Source: Streptomyces sp. TLI_235 (GTDB taxonomy: Bacteria > Actinomycetota > Actinomycetes > Streptomycetales > Streptomycetaceae). From it: 64,000 bases of DNA. Both the position numbers and the translations under genes were made by a program. The stretch spans positions 868,001-932,000 of the forward strand of contig NSGV01000002.1 in the NCBI GenBank assembly GCA_002300355.1, given 5' to 3'. Under the pieces are notes generated by a model. It made no database searches, was not told the DNA's origin, and saw nothing but the letters and a program-made list of their open reading frames with translations. Positions 44,474 through 52,500 of the stretch are shown here, one piece after another. The first letter of the stretch is position 1. Each line of letters starts with the position of its first letter.

Positions 44474-46105
44474 TCAGGCATCGCCCTCGGCCCGGCGGCG
44501 CAGCAGCCGCAGTTGGAGCTGGGCGAGCAGGCGGGCGTCGGCGTCGTCCAGATCGATGCCGCTGACCTTCACCACGGTCTGGTCGAGGCGGTGGGCGAAG
44601 GTGCTCCGGGCGACACCCAGGGCGTCCGCGGCCCTGGCCTTCTCCCGCGAGTGGTCGAGGTAGGCGCGCAGCGTGTCCATCAGGGCGGCGTCGCCCTTCT
44701 CGACCAGCCGGTCCACCGGTGTGGTCACCGGCGGCTTCTCGCCGTGCAGTGCGTCCAGGTAGTGCGCCAGCGCGACGGCGTCGGCCACGTCCTCGACCCG
44801 TGCGCAGTCACGGGGTGTGGTGCCGAACAGCAGGCCGCCCAGGGCGAGATCGGCCGTCCGGCGGGAGTCCGCTGCCTGGTCCAGCCGTTCCCGGACCTCG
44901 CCGATGCCGATCCGCACCCGCAGCTTCAGCTCCTCCGACAGCGGTTGCACCAGCGACGTGCCCAGCCGGGTGACGTGGGCCTGAGCCTTCGCCGGGTCCT
45001 GGTCGAGGCCGCCGAGCAACACCAGGACGCCCCGGTCCGAGCGCACGACGACCGGCAGGTGATCGCCCACGGTGCAGTACCGGTAGGCCAGTTGGGAGAG
45101 CCGGGTGCGGACCGCGGCATCGGCGCGGCCCGTCCCCGCGCAGACGGACAGCACCGCGCACGGCTCCGCGAGCGGCAGCCCCGTCCGGTCGGCCAGCAGC
45201 TCGGCGGAACTCCGGCCGTCGAGCAGGGACCGTGCCGCCTCCACCAGTTGCTGGTCCCGGCCGTCGCGGCGCGCACGGTCGTGCAGCAGGTGGGTCGCGG
45301 CCACGCGTGCCGCCGCCCGCATGGCCCGGGTGGCAGCGGGCACGTCCAGGGGCTCGCCGTCCGCCGCCACCCAGATCGAGCCCAGCGGGACGTCGCCGGC
45401 CCGGACGAGCACGATCAGGCGCTCGGGGGTCTCCCCGTCGGCCGTGCGGTACAGCACGTCGGTCGACTTCCAGAGCTGGCGGAAGAAACCGGCCTTCTCC
45501 ATGTCGCGGCGCCGTCCCTGCGGCGGCCTGCCGCCCAGGATCGTCCGGATCCGGACGAGGTCGGTGCCCCGGCCGGTGGGCGAGTGGGCGAGGACGTTGG
45601 AGTCCAGGTCCTCGATCGTGACGGATCCCCCGACCTGGAAGGCGATCGCCCGGGCCAGCTCGGCCAGGTCGCCGAGCGGTACACCGGCGACGGCCGGCTC
45701 CTTCGTCACCGACAGACCCGCGTGCAGCATGCCGATCACGGTCGGCCAGTCGGTCCACCAGCCGCGGAAGAGCACGGCCGTTCCGGCCTCGGCGGCGGCC
45801 TCCCGCAGCACCTCGGTCCGGTCCGCCGTCCCCGCCGGACGGAGCACGACGCCCGCCGCGCCGGCGCTCCCGGCCCGGCGCACCACGGCGACGGCCTCCT
45901 CGGCGTGCGGATCGACCCCGATCGCGACGAGCAGATCGCCCGGTGCCTCCCGCGACTCCAGCGGGTCGAGCACGACCACCCGGCTCACGACGGCGCCCAC
46001 TCCCCGCGGTGCCGCGCACAGTTCGACGAACTCCCCCACCAGCGCCAGCAGCCCCTCCAGCGTCTGCTCCGCCTCCGGCCGGCCCCACTGCTCCGCCTCC
46101 GACAT
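44474..46105 (-). CDS. PucR-family transcriptional regulator
   Basis: A 543-aa regulator. The C-terminal PucR helix-turn-helix (TLRAYLDHSREKARAADALGVARSTFAHRLDQ) is typical; a GGDEF-like/CdaR-type central domain and an N-terminal ligand domain precede it. PucR proteins regulate purine, amino-acid or glycol catabolism. ATG 46105 follows GGAGGGG and is preferred to the ATG at 46153, which lies inside a palindrome. The decarboxylase-like gene downstream is the only nearby candidate target. Confidence 0.88.
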   Translation of the reverse strand: MSEAEQWGRPEAEQTLEGLLALVGEFVELCAAPRGVGAVVSRVVVLDPLESREAPGDLLVAIGVDPHAEEAVAVVRRAGSAGAAGVVLRPAGTADRTEVLREAAAEAGTAVLFRGWWTDWPTVIGMLHAGLSVTKEPAVAGVPLGDLAELARAIAFQVGGSVTIEDLDSNVLAHSPTGRGTDLVRIRTILGGRPPQGRRRDMEKAGFFRQLWKSTDVLYRTADGETPERLIVLVRAGDVPLGSIWVAADGEPLDVPAATRAMRAAARVAATHLLHDRARRDGRDQQLVEAARSLLDGRSSAELLADRTGLPLAEPCAVLSVCAGTGRADAAVRTRLSQLAYRYCTVGDHLPVVVRSDRGVLVLLGGLDQDPAKAQAHVTRLGTSLVQPLSEELKLRVRIGIGEVRERLDQAADSRRTADLALGGLLFGTTPRDCARVEDVADAVALAHYLDALHGEKPPVTTPVDRLVEKGDAALMDTLRAYLDHSREKARAADALGVARSTFAHRLDQTVVKVSGIDLDDADARLLAQLQLRLLRRRAEGDA

Positions 46106-46146
46106 GGGCAGCCCCTCCCCTTGGCACGCCTGCACTGCCTGATCAA

Positions 46147-46160
46147 GCGTCAACTGACGC
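46147..46160. promoter_or_regulatory. 14-bp palindrome before the PucR gene
   Basis: GCGTCA-AC-TGACGC, a perfect 6-2-6 dyad, 42 bases upstream of the chosen start; another GCGTCAG lies at 46178. Fits an autoregulatory operator. Confidence 0.5.
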
Positions 46161-46222
46161 CTGACCCACCAACTTTCGCGTCAGCCTAGACCGCATCACA
46201 CCGTCCCGGGTGCCTCTCGGCG

Positions 46223-46492
46223 TCACGTACATACAGAGAGGTAGACGCACCTCGCGAGGGCGGCCACCAGTCCCGGGACGAAGACCTGGACGGCAGGGCG
46301 GTCCCTCGGGGGCCGGCGGCCGAGAGCAAGCAGAACGCCGGCTGCGGTCGCCGCGCCGACCAGAGGCAGGGAACCGAGGGAGGCGGAGAAGCTGCCGCCG
46401 GCCGGTCCAGCTCGGTGGGGCGTGGGCGCAATTCCCCACATGGCTGTTCCGATGACCAGGGCGACCAGTCGCGGCACCCGTCCGGCGCCCAC
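46223..46492 (-). CDS. Possible small membrane protein
   Basis: An 89-aa frame from GTG 46492 with two hydrophobic segments (PRLVALVIGTAMWGIAP and SLPLVGAATAAGVLLALG) and high third-position GC. No family recognised and only a weak ribosome site. It fills the gap between the PucR gene and the DUF1508 gene. Could be spurious. Confidence 0.4.
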   Translation of the reverse strand: MGAGRVPRLVALVIGTAMWGIAPTPHRAGPAGGSFSASLGSLPLVGAATAAGVLLALGRRPPRDRPAVQVFVPGLVAALARCVYLSVCT

Positions 46493-46579
46493 CCGAACGC
46501 CTCAGCCGGCGTGCGACGCAAGGGCCTTGCTCCTACGGTGCCCGGAGAGGGGGCCCCCGATCGAGAGGTGAACACGGAC

Positions 46580-46765
46580 ATGGCAGGCAAGTTCGAGCTG
46601 TACGTCGACGAGTCGGGCAACCACCGCTTCCGCCTGAAGGCCAGCAACGGCTCGGTCATCGTCACCGGCGACCCCGAGGAGTCGCGGGAGCAGTGCCTGA
46701 AGAGCATCGAGTCGCTGCGCAAGCTGGCACCGTACGCACAGGTGCTGGAGGCCGCCGGTTCGTAG
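46580..46765 (+). CDS. DUF1508 (YegP-like) protein
   Basis: A 61-aa single-domain protein: GKFELYVDESGNHRFRLKAS, VIVTGDPEESREQCLKSIESL. This is the DUF1508/UPF0339 fold, often found in pairs in longer proteins; function unknown. ATG 46580 follows AGAGGTG; GTG 46568 is an in-frame alternative. Confidence 0.85.
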   Translation: MAGKFELYVDESGNHRFRLKASNGSVIVTGDPEESREQCLKSIESLRKLAPYAQVLEAAGS

Positions 46766-46971
46766 CGCCGACCCGGCCGTACGGCGCGCGGGCCGGCCGT
46801 CCCCGAGGGGGACGGTCGGCCCGTTCGCGTGCGTGCCGACCTGCGGCGGACCGCATCGGATCTCCCCGAAAGCCTCACACATGACACCTGTCCCCCGTTC
46901 GGGTGCCGTGCGTAAGGTCCGTTTCGCAAGGTCGCGCCCCTGCCGCGCGAGAACCGACCCCGGCAGCCCCC

Positions 46972-47535
46972 ATGGACTACTGCGCACCGTGCCGACGCCA
47001 TCTCAACGGCGCACTGTCCTGCCCCGGCTGCGGCGGCCCCGCCGGCCCGGCCCCGGCAGCCCCGACAGCCCTCCGACCGGCCGCGACCGCGGCCTACTCC
47101 GCGCCGGGCAGTGAGCCGCGCCGCCGGCGTGCCCGCCGCGCGTCCGCTCCGAAGCGGCGCCGCGCGGTCATCCTGACAGCGGCGGGCCTCGCCCTCGGCG
47201 GCGCCGGCGTGCTGGCGCTGGCGGCCCCGAACGGCAGCGGCGCCGCGCGCCCGATCACCGCACCGGTCGACGACGCCCGGCCCGCGGCGAGCGACGCGCC
47301 GACCGCCGCACCGGCCAGCACCTCGGCCGCGCCCTCGGCGACGGTCAGCGCCAAGGCCACGAGGTCGGCGAGCGCGAAGCCGAGCGCCTCCGCCTCGTCC
47401 GGCGCGCCCTCGCCGACCGCCAGCCAGGCCCCGCCGAGTGCCCGGCCGACCACCACGGCGACCGTGCAGCCCAGCCGCACCCCCTCGCCGCGCCCGTCGA
47501 AGACCTGCACCCCGTTCCTGTTCTGGTGCACCTGA
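46972..47535 (+). CDS. SCO2400-family zinc-ribbon membrane protein
   Basis: A 187-aa protein starting MDYCAPCRRHLNGALSCPGCG, a four-cysteine zinc-ribbon like the SCO2400 family of Streptomyces. A basic stretch (EPRRRRARRASAPKRRR) precedes one membrane helix (AVILTAAGLALGGAGVLALAA), and the rest is a Ser/Thr/Pro-rich linker that would face outward, ending CTPFLFWCT. Function unknown. Confidence 0.82.
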   Translation: MDYCAPCRRHLNGALSCPGCGGPAGPAPAAPTALRPAATAAYSAPGSEPRRRRARRASAPKRRRAVILTAAGLALGGAGVLALAAPNGSGAARPITAPVDDARPAASDAPTAAPASTSAAPSATVSAKATRSASAKPSASASSGAPSPTASQAPPSARPTTTATVQPSRTPSPRPSKTCTPFLFWCT

Positions 47536-47558
47536 GCGGCCGGCGCGGGTGAGCCCGC

Positions 47559-47912
47559 TCAGCCGGTGCCCAGCAGCTCCGCCAGGAACGCGGCGTGGCT
47601 GATCCCCACCTCGCGCGAGGCGGTGAGCAGTGTCAGCGGGCCGCGCGCGGCGAGCTGACGCAGGTGGTCGAGGGCCTCGGCCCGTTCCGGCTCGGTGAGC
47701 TCCGCGCGGTAGCGGCTCAGGAACTCCGCAGCTCGCTCCGGGTCGTGCCCGTACCAGCGGCGCAGCTCGGTGCTGGGCGCGACGGCGCGCAGCCACTCGT
47801 CGAAGCCGGCGTCCTCCTTCCTGAGGCCGCGCGGCCAGAGCCGGTCGACCAGGACCCGGATGCCCTCGTCGGGCCCGGGTGCGGCGTGGATCCTGCGACA
47901 GGTGACGGCCAT
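47559..47912 (-). CDS. DUF488 family protein
   Basis: A 117-aa cytoplasmic protein with the DUF488 signature IRVLVDRLWPRGLRKEDA, DEWLRAVAPSTELRRWYGHDP and FLSRYRAEL. Function unknown; the fold is small and widespread in bacteria. ATG 47912 gives the standard length. Divergent from the Nudix gene. Confidence 0.88.
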   Translation of the reverse strand: MAVTCRRIHAAPGPDEGIRVLVDRLWPRGLRKEDAGFDEWLRAVAPSTELRRWYGHDPERAAEFLSRYRAELTEPERAEALDHLRQLAARGPLTLLTASREVGISHAAFLAELLGTG

Positions 47913-48089
47913 CCGGCCATGCTCGCGCGCCTCGGACCGCACGGCACGCCTACGCTGCGGAGTGTCCGGGATGCTGCCCGTACGGCCGTGCGCGAAGCAG
48001 CGGCCGCGGCGCCGGGCACAGGCTCGGGCCGGGCTCGGACGCGGCCTCGGACGCGGGCTCGGGCTCGGGAGCGACGGAGGGAGCACGGC

Positions 48090-49046
48090 ATGGGGTGGGA
48101 CGCGGCGGATCCCGGTCCGCTGGCGGCGGCAGGTGTGCTGTTCCGGGATGCGGCCGGACGGGTGATGGTCGTCCGGGCGGTGTACGAGAGCCGGCATCCG
48201 GTCGAGGTGCCGGGCGGCGGCTGGGAACCGCAGGACCCCACGCTGCGGGCCACCGCCGTACGGGAGCTGCAGGAGGAGATGGGGCTGCGCCCGCGGCTGC
48301 TGGCGCTGGCCAGTACGGACTGGGCGATGCGCCGCTCGCGGCCGCCGATCGTCTCCTTCCTCTACTGGGCGGAGGAGTTGGGCACCGGGGAGCTGGCCGG
48401 GGTCCGGCTGCAGGAGGACGAGCTCGGCGGGTACGCCTTCGTGACGCCGCGCCAGGCGGCCTCGGCCCTGCCGCCGCGGCTGTCGCGCCGGGTCGCGGCC
48501 TGCCTGCGGACCCCGGCGGGGCTCGGGCCGGTGGAGCTGGAGGACAGCCTGCCGGTCGGACCCGCCGCGGCGCTGCTCCCGCCGGAGCCGGCCCCGCCGT
48601 ACACCCGGGCCGCCGGCCTGGCGCTCGCGGGCGGGGATCGGCCGCCGGTCGCCCCGCCGCTGGACCGGGAGACGTACTACGCCACCCGCCCACGGATCCG
48701 GGCCGAGGTCCAGTTGCTCGCCACCGACCCGGCCGGCCGGGTGCTGGCCGCCGGGTCTCCGGTGGCCGCCGACCGGGAGACGCCGCGTGGCGCCGCCGCC
48801 CGGGTGCTCCGCGACCGCCTCGGTTCGGTCCGCCCGCCGGGCCGTCTGCTCGCACTGGACTGGCTGCCCGCCGACCGTCCGCGCCTGGTCTACGTCTTCG
48901 ACGGCGGCCTCCTGGACCACGGTCGGCGGCCCGCCGCCGCGGAGGCCCCCGCCGACCTCCGGACGGCTGCCGTGCTGGCCCGCCGCGGCAGCGCGGCCGG
49001 CCCCCTCGAACTGGTCGACGGCCGGCCGGCGGCGAATCCGGAGTGA
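48090..49046 (+). CDS. Double Nudix-domain protein
   Basis: A 318-aa protein. The N-terminal Nudix domain has RELQEEMGL, the core of the Nudix box, after PGGGWEPQDPTLRATAV; the first acidic residue of the box (E in Gx5Ex7REUxEExGU) is Pro. A second, degenerate Nudix-like fold (RGAAARVLRDRLGSV) occupies the C-terminal half and lacks the acidic residues. Such proteins hydrolyse nucleoside diphosphate derivatives; activity of this one is uncertain. ATG 48090 follows GGAGGG. Confidence 0.85.
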   Translation: MGWDAADPGPLAAAGVLFRDAAGRVMVVRAVYESRHPVEVPGGGWEPQDPTLRATAVRELQEEMGLRPRLLALASTDWAMRRSRPPIVSFLYWAEELGTGELAGVRLQEDELGGYAFVTPRQAASALPPRLSRRVAACLRTPAGLGPVELEDSLPVGPAAALLPPEPAPPYTRAAGLALAGGDRPPVAPPLDRETYYATRPRIRAEVQLLATDPAGRVLAAGSPVAADRETPRGAAARVLRDRLGSVRPPGRLLALDWLPADRPRLVYVFDGGLLDHGRRPAAAEAPADLRTAAVLARRGSAAGPLELVDGRPAANPE

Positions 49047-49201
49047 CCGCGGCCGGGTACGTCCGGCCGCCCCGTTCGGCAGCGACACCCCGTCCGCGAG
49101 CAGTACGCCGTCCCGCGAGCGGCGCGCCGGGCGGTCGGGGTGTGACGGCGGGCGGTCCGCGGCATGACAATGGAGCAGCCGCCGTGCCCCGAGGAGGTCG
49201 T

Positions 49202-49579
49202 ATGGTCCGCGAGATCGAGTCCGTGCTGGCCGGTCTGCGGGTGGAGGCCGTGGGGACGGCCGGGCCGTTGCGGCTGGCACTGTCCGGGGGTGTGGTGCTG
49301 ACGGTGGCGAACGACTTCCGGGTGCGGACGGCCGCCGAGGTGGAGCACTTCTACCCGGGTCTGTCCGTACCGGCGGCGGGGCTGCTGGCCTCGCTGGCGG
49401 GTGCCCGGGTGACGGCGGCCGCGGTGAACCCCGCGGGCGGGCTGGAGCTGGTCTTCGACCGGGGGGTCACGCTGTCGGTGCCGCCGGACACGGCGGTCTC
49501 GGGCGCGGCGGCCTGGCAGGTGTCGGGGCCGGCCGGCCCGATGTTCACGGCGGAGCCCGGCGGCTACCTCGCGGTCTGA
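49202..49579 (+). CDS. Small DUF6188-like protein
   Basis: A 125-aa beta-rich protein ending SGPAGPMFTAEPGGYLAV. Its layout (LRLALSGGVVLTVANDFRV, then LVFDRGVTLSVPPD, then a W and terminal PGG) resembles the DUF6188 family of small actinobacterial proteins of unknown function, sometimes found near toxin-immunity loci. Assignment is by pattern only. It follows the Nudix gene after about 155 bases. Confidence 0.65.
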   Translation: MVREIESVLAGLRVEAVGTAGPLRLALSGGVVLTVANDFRVRTAAEVEHFYPGLSVPAAGLLASLAGARVTAAAVNPAGGLELVFDRGVTLSVPPDTAVSGAAAWQVSGPAGPMFTAEPGGYLAV

Positions 49580-49626
49580 CCGCTGCGGTCCGACCGCTGC
49601 GGTCCGTCGGCGCTCTCCGGGCCGGC

Positions 49627-50640
49627 TCAGCGGAGGTCGAAGACCAGCCGGGCCGCCACCCGGCCCGCGAGCACGTCCTCGAAGCAGTCGTTGACCTGCT
49701 CCAGCCGCCGGGACTCGCGCATCACCGTGGTCCGGCCGAGTTCGTGCAGCCGGAACACCTCGGCGAGGTCCTGCCGGGTGCCGACGATCGAGCCGACCAC
49801 CTTCGTCCCGTTCAGCACGGTGTCGAAGACGGGGATCTCCAGGGTGCCGCCGGCCGGCAGGGCGACCAGGACGAGGGTGCCGCCGCGCCGCAGCGCGCCG
49901 TACGCGGCCCGGAAGGAGTCGTTGCTGACGGCGAGCGCGATCGCGGCGTCGGCGCCGCCGAGCCTCTGCGCCTCGGCGGGGACGTCCTGGGTGCGGGCGT
50001 CGAGCACGTGGTCGGCGCCGAGGTCGCGGGCGAGGGCGAGCTTCTCGTCGGTCACGTCGACGGCGATCGTCTCGGCACCGGCGATGCGCGCGTACTGCAG
50101 GGCGAGGTGGCCGAGGCCGCCGATGCCGGAGACGAGCACCCGGGTGCCGGGGCCGGCCGCGGCGACCTTGACGGCCTTGTAGGTGGTGACGCCCGCGCAG
50201 GAGAGCGGCGCGGCGTCCATCGGGTCGATGCCGTCCGGCACGGGGACCACGTAGTCGCCGTGGGCGAGCGCGTACTCGGCGTAGGCGCCGTCCACGGAGT
50301 AGCCGGAGTTGTGCTGCTGCAGGCAGAGCGTCTCCCAGCCGGAGACGCAGTGGTCGCAGTGGCCGCAGGCGTCGGCGAGCCACGGAATGGCGACCCGTTG
50401 GCCGACCCGGACGTGGCGCACCGCGTCCCCGGCCCGCTCGACGACGCCGACTCCCTCGTGCCCGGGTACGAACGGCGGGGTCGGGCGGACGGGCCAGTCG
50501 CCGCGGGCCGCGTGGATGTCGGTGTGGCACAGGCCGGAGGCCTCGATGCGGACCAGCACCTGGTGCGGGGCGGGCTCCGGCAGCGGGCGGTCCTCGATGG
50601 CGAGCGGTGCGGTGAAGTCGCGGACGACGGCGGCCTTCAT
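49627..50640 (-). CDS. Zinc-dependent alcohol dehydrogenase
   Basis: A 337-aa medium-chain dehydrogenase of the AdhP type. The catalytic zinc ligands are in EASGLCHTDIHAA and GHEGVGVVE; the structural zinc cysteines are in ACGHCDHCVSGWETLC; the NAD site is VSGIGGLGHLALQYA. It would interconvert primary alcohols and aldehydes. ATG 50640. Isolated; divergent from the DUF5685 gene. Confidence 0.93.
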   Translation of the reverse strand: MKAAVVRDFTAPLAIEDRPLPEPAPHQVLVRIEASGLCHTDIHAARGDWPVRPTPPFVPGHEGVGVVERAGDAVRHVRVGQRVAIPWLADACGHCDHCVSGWETLCLQQHNSGYSVDGAYAEYALAHGDYVVPVPDGIDPMDAAPLSCAGVTTYKAVKVAAAGPGTRVLVSGIGGLGHLALQYARIAGAETIAVDVTDEKLALARDLGADHVLDARTQDVPAEAQRLGGADAAIALAVSNDSFRAAYGALRRGGTLVLVALPAGGTLEIPVFDTVLNGTKVVGSIVGTRQDLAEVFRLHELGRTTVMRESRRLEQVNDCFEDVLAGRVAARLVFDLR

Positions 50641-50935
50641 GGGCGGTGTCCTCCCGGGTCTGGGCACATCCGCGGCCGGGCCCGGCAGGGCTGCGGCCGC
50701 CACTCCGACCGTCCCCCGGACGGACCCGGTCGGCAAGCCGTGCGGGAAGGCCGTGCGGAAAGCCGTGCGGCAACCCGTGTCGGAGGCGGCGGCGTCGGCG
50801 GCCCGGCTTCGTGAGTCCCCGGCCGGGGCCGTGCCCGGCGGCGCGGACGGACCGTGTCCGAAGGTTCGGCGGCAAGCCCTAGGATGACGGCCGTTCGACC
50901 GCGGCCCGCGGGGCCGCGAACGGGGAGGGGGAACG
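50641..50935. other. Intergenic region before the DUF5685 gene
   Basis: About 295 bases between divergent genes. A series of CCGTGCGG/GGAAAGCCGTGCGG repeats occurs near 50740-50780. No gene supported. Confidence 0.4.
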
Positions 50936-52198
50936 GTGTTCGGAATCATCAGGCCGTGCAAGCACAGCCTGTCGGAGAAGCTGCACAGCTCCTGGGTCGC
51001 TCACCTGTGCGGACTCTGTCTGGCACTGCGCGACGACCACGGGCAGCTGGCACGGACGGCCACGAACTACGACGGCCTCGTGATATCCGTGCTGGTCGAG
51101 GCGCAGGGGCCGCGCGCGGCAGGTGGACGCCGGACGGCCGGCCCCTGCCCGCTGCGCGGGATGCGCGGCGCCGAGGTCGCGCAGGGCGAGGGGGCCCGGC
51201 TGGCGGCCGCGGTGTCGCTGGCGCTGGCGTCGGTGAAGGTCCGCGACCACGTGCTGGACGCGGACGGGGTGTTCGCGCGGCGGCCGGTCGCCGCCGGGGC
51301 CCGCGTGGTGGCCCGGCGCTGGGACCGGCAGAGTGCGGGCGGCGGTGCCGGGCTGGGCTTCGACACCGCGGTGCTGCTGGACGCGGCCGACCGGCAGGGG
51401 GAGCTGGAGCGGGCCGCCGCGCCGGGCACCTCGGTGCTGCTGGTGACGGAGCCGACCGAGACGGCGACGGCGGCGGCGTTCGCGCACACGGCGGTGCTGG
51501 CGGGCCGGACTGGCAATGCGGCGGCGCTGGCCGAGGCCGGACGGCTGTTCGGCCGGCTGGCGCACCTGCTGGACGCCGCGGAGGACCAGCAGGCGGACGC
51601 GGCTGCCGGACAGTGGAACCCGCTGACCGCGACCGGCACCGGCCGGGACGAGGCCGAGCGGCTCTGCCGGGACGCGGTGCACGGCATCCGGCTCGCCCTG
51701 AAGGACGTGGAGTTCACCGAGCGGGCGCTGGTCCACCGGCTGCTGGCGCACGAGACCGGTCTCGCGGTGGACCGGGTCTTCGGCCACGGCGCGGGCTGCT
51801 CGGTCACGGCGGGCGGTGCGCACGCGCACACCTCCCACGGGCACGCGCACACCTCGGACGAGCACCCGTCCGCCTCCGACGCCCACGCGCCGCGGCTGCA
51901 CGGCCCGCACCCGGGCGGTCCGCTGATCGGCGAGCCGCCGACGCCGGTGCCGCCGAAGAAGCCGCGGCGCTCCGGTCTCACGGGCTGCGCGGTGTGGGCG
52001 GCGATGGCCTGCACCTGCCAGCTGCTCTGCTGCGCGCACGAGGACCCGTGGAGCCGGGAGAAGAAGGAGGGCTGGTGCCAGCGCAACTGCGACTGCGACT
52101 GCGGCAATTGCGACTGCAGCGGCTGTGACTGCGACTGCTGCGACGGGTGCGACTGCTGTGATGGGTGCGACTGCTGCGACTGCGGTTGTGACTGCTGA
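50936..52198 (+). CDS. DUF5685 protein with His-rich and Cys/Asp-rich tail
   Basis: A 420-aa protein. The N-terminal DUF5685 region has Cys8, Cys25 and Cys28 (RPCKHSLSEK and HLCGLCLALRDDHG). From about 275 a stretch rich in His (HAHTSHGHAHTSDEH) leads to a Cys-rich hydrophobic part and a tail (381-420) with 19 Cys and about 11 Asp in 40 residues, made of CD and CDG units. GTG 50936 follows GGGAGGGG. The tail looks able to bind metal or carry many modifications. Function unknown. The next gene overlaps by 11 bases. Confidence 0.85.
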   Translation: MFGIIRPCKHSLSEKLHSSWVAHLCGLCLALRDDHGQLARTATNYDGLVISVLVEAQGPRAAGGRRTAGPCPLRGMRGAEVAQGEGARLAAAVSLALASVKVRDHVLDADGVFARRPVAAGARVVARRWDRQSAGGGAGLGFDTAVLLDAADRQGELERAAAPGTSVLLVTEPTETATAAAFAHTAVLAGRTGNAAALAEAGRLFGRLAHLLDAAEDQQADAAAGQWNPLTATGTGRDEAERLCRDAVHGIRLALKDVEFTERALVHRLLAHETGLAVDRVFGHGAGCSVTAGGAHAHTSHGHAHTSDEHPSASDAHAPRLHGPHPGGPLIGEPPTPVPPKKPRRSGLTGCAVWAAMACTCQLLCCAHEDPWSREKKEGWCQRNCDCDCGNCDCSGCDCDCCDGCDCCDGCDCCDCGCDC

Positions 52199-52490
52199 GC
52201 CGACCGCTGCCGACCGCTGCCTGGACGAGCTGGAGGGCGCCTGGCCGGACCCGGCCCCCGGCGCGGGAGGCCTGCGTCTGCTGATCGGTCAGGGTGTCGG
52301 CCTGCCGCACCTGGTGCCGCTCGCGCTCGACCTGCTCGAACGGGACCCGGCGGCCGAGGGCGGCCTCTTCCCGGGTGACCTGCTAGACGCGGTGGCGCGG
52401 CGCGGCCGACCAGGTCCAGCGGGCCGGGCAGGTCGGGCGGTGAGCGTTCCGCCGATCGCGGGCGCCCCGCCAGTCCTGACGACCCGATAG
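52188..52490 (+). CDS. CDI-immunity-like protein, short and diverged
   Basis: About 100 aa from GTG 52188, overlapping the DUF5685 stop. The core LRLLIGQGVGLPHLVPLALDL and GLFPGDLLDAV matches the small immunity-like family called contact-dependent growth inhibition immunity proteins in actinobacteria. The N-terminal half is shorter than usual and the C-terminal part after DAVARR looks diverged or frameshifted. No ribosome site is visible, so translation may depend on the upstream gene. May be inactive. Confidence 0.5.
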   Translation: MTAEPTAADRCLDELEGAWPDPAPGAGGLRLLIGQGVGLPHLVPLALDLLERDPAAEGGLFPGDLLDAVARRGRPGPAGRAGRAVSVPPIAGAPPVLTTR

Positions 52491-52500
52491 CCTCACCGCC

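Noticed and set aside
46415..46579. Longer N-terminus for the DUF1508 gene
   Set aside because: The upstream extension has no conserved residues; the family domain begins right at ATG 46580, which has a ribosome site.
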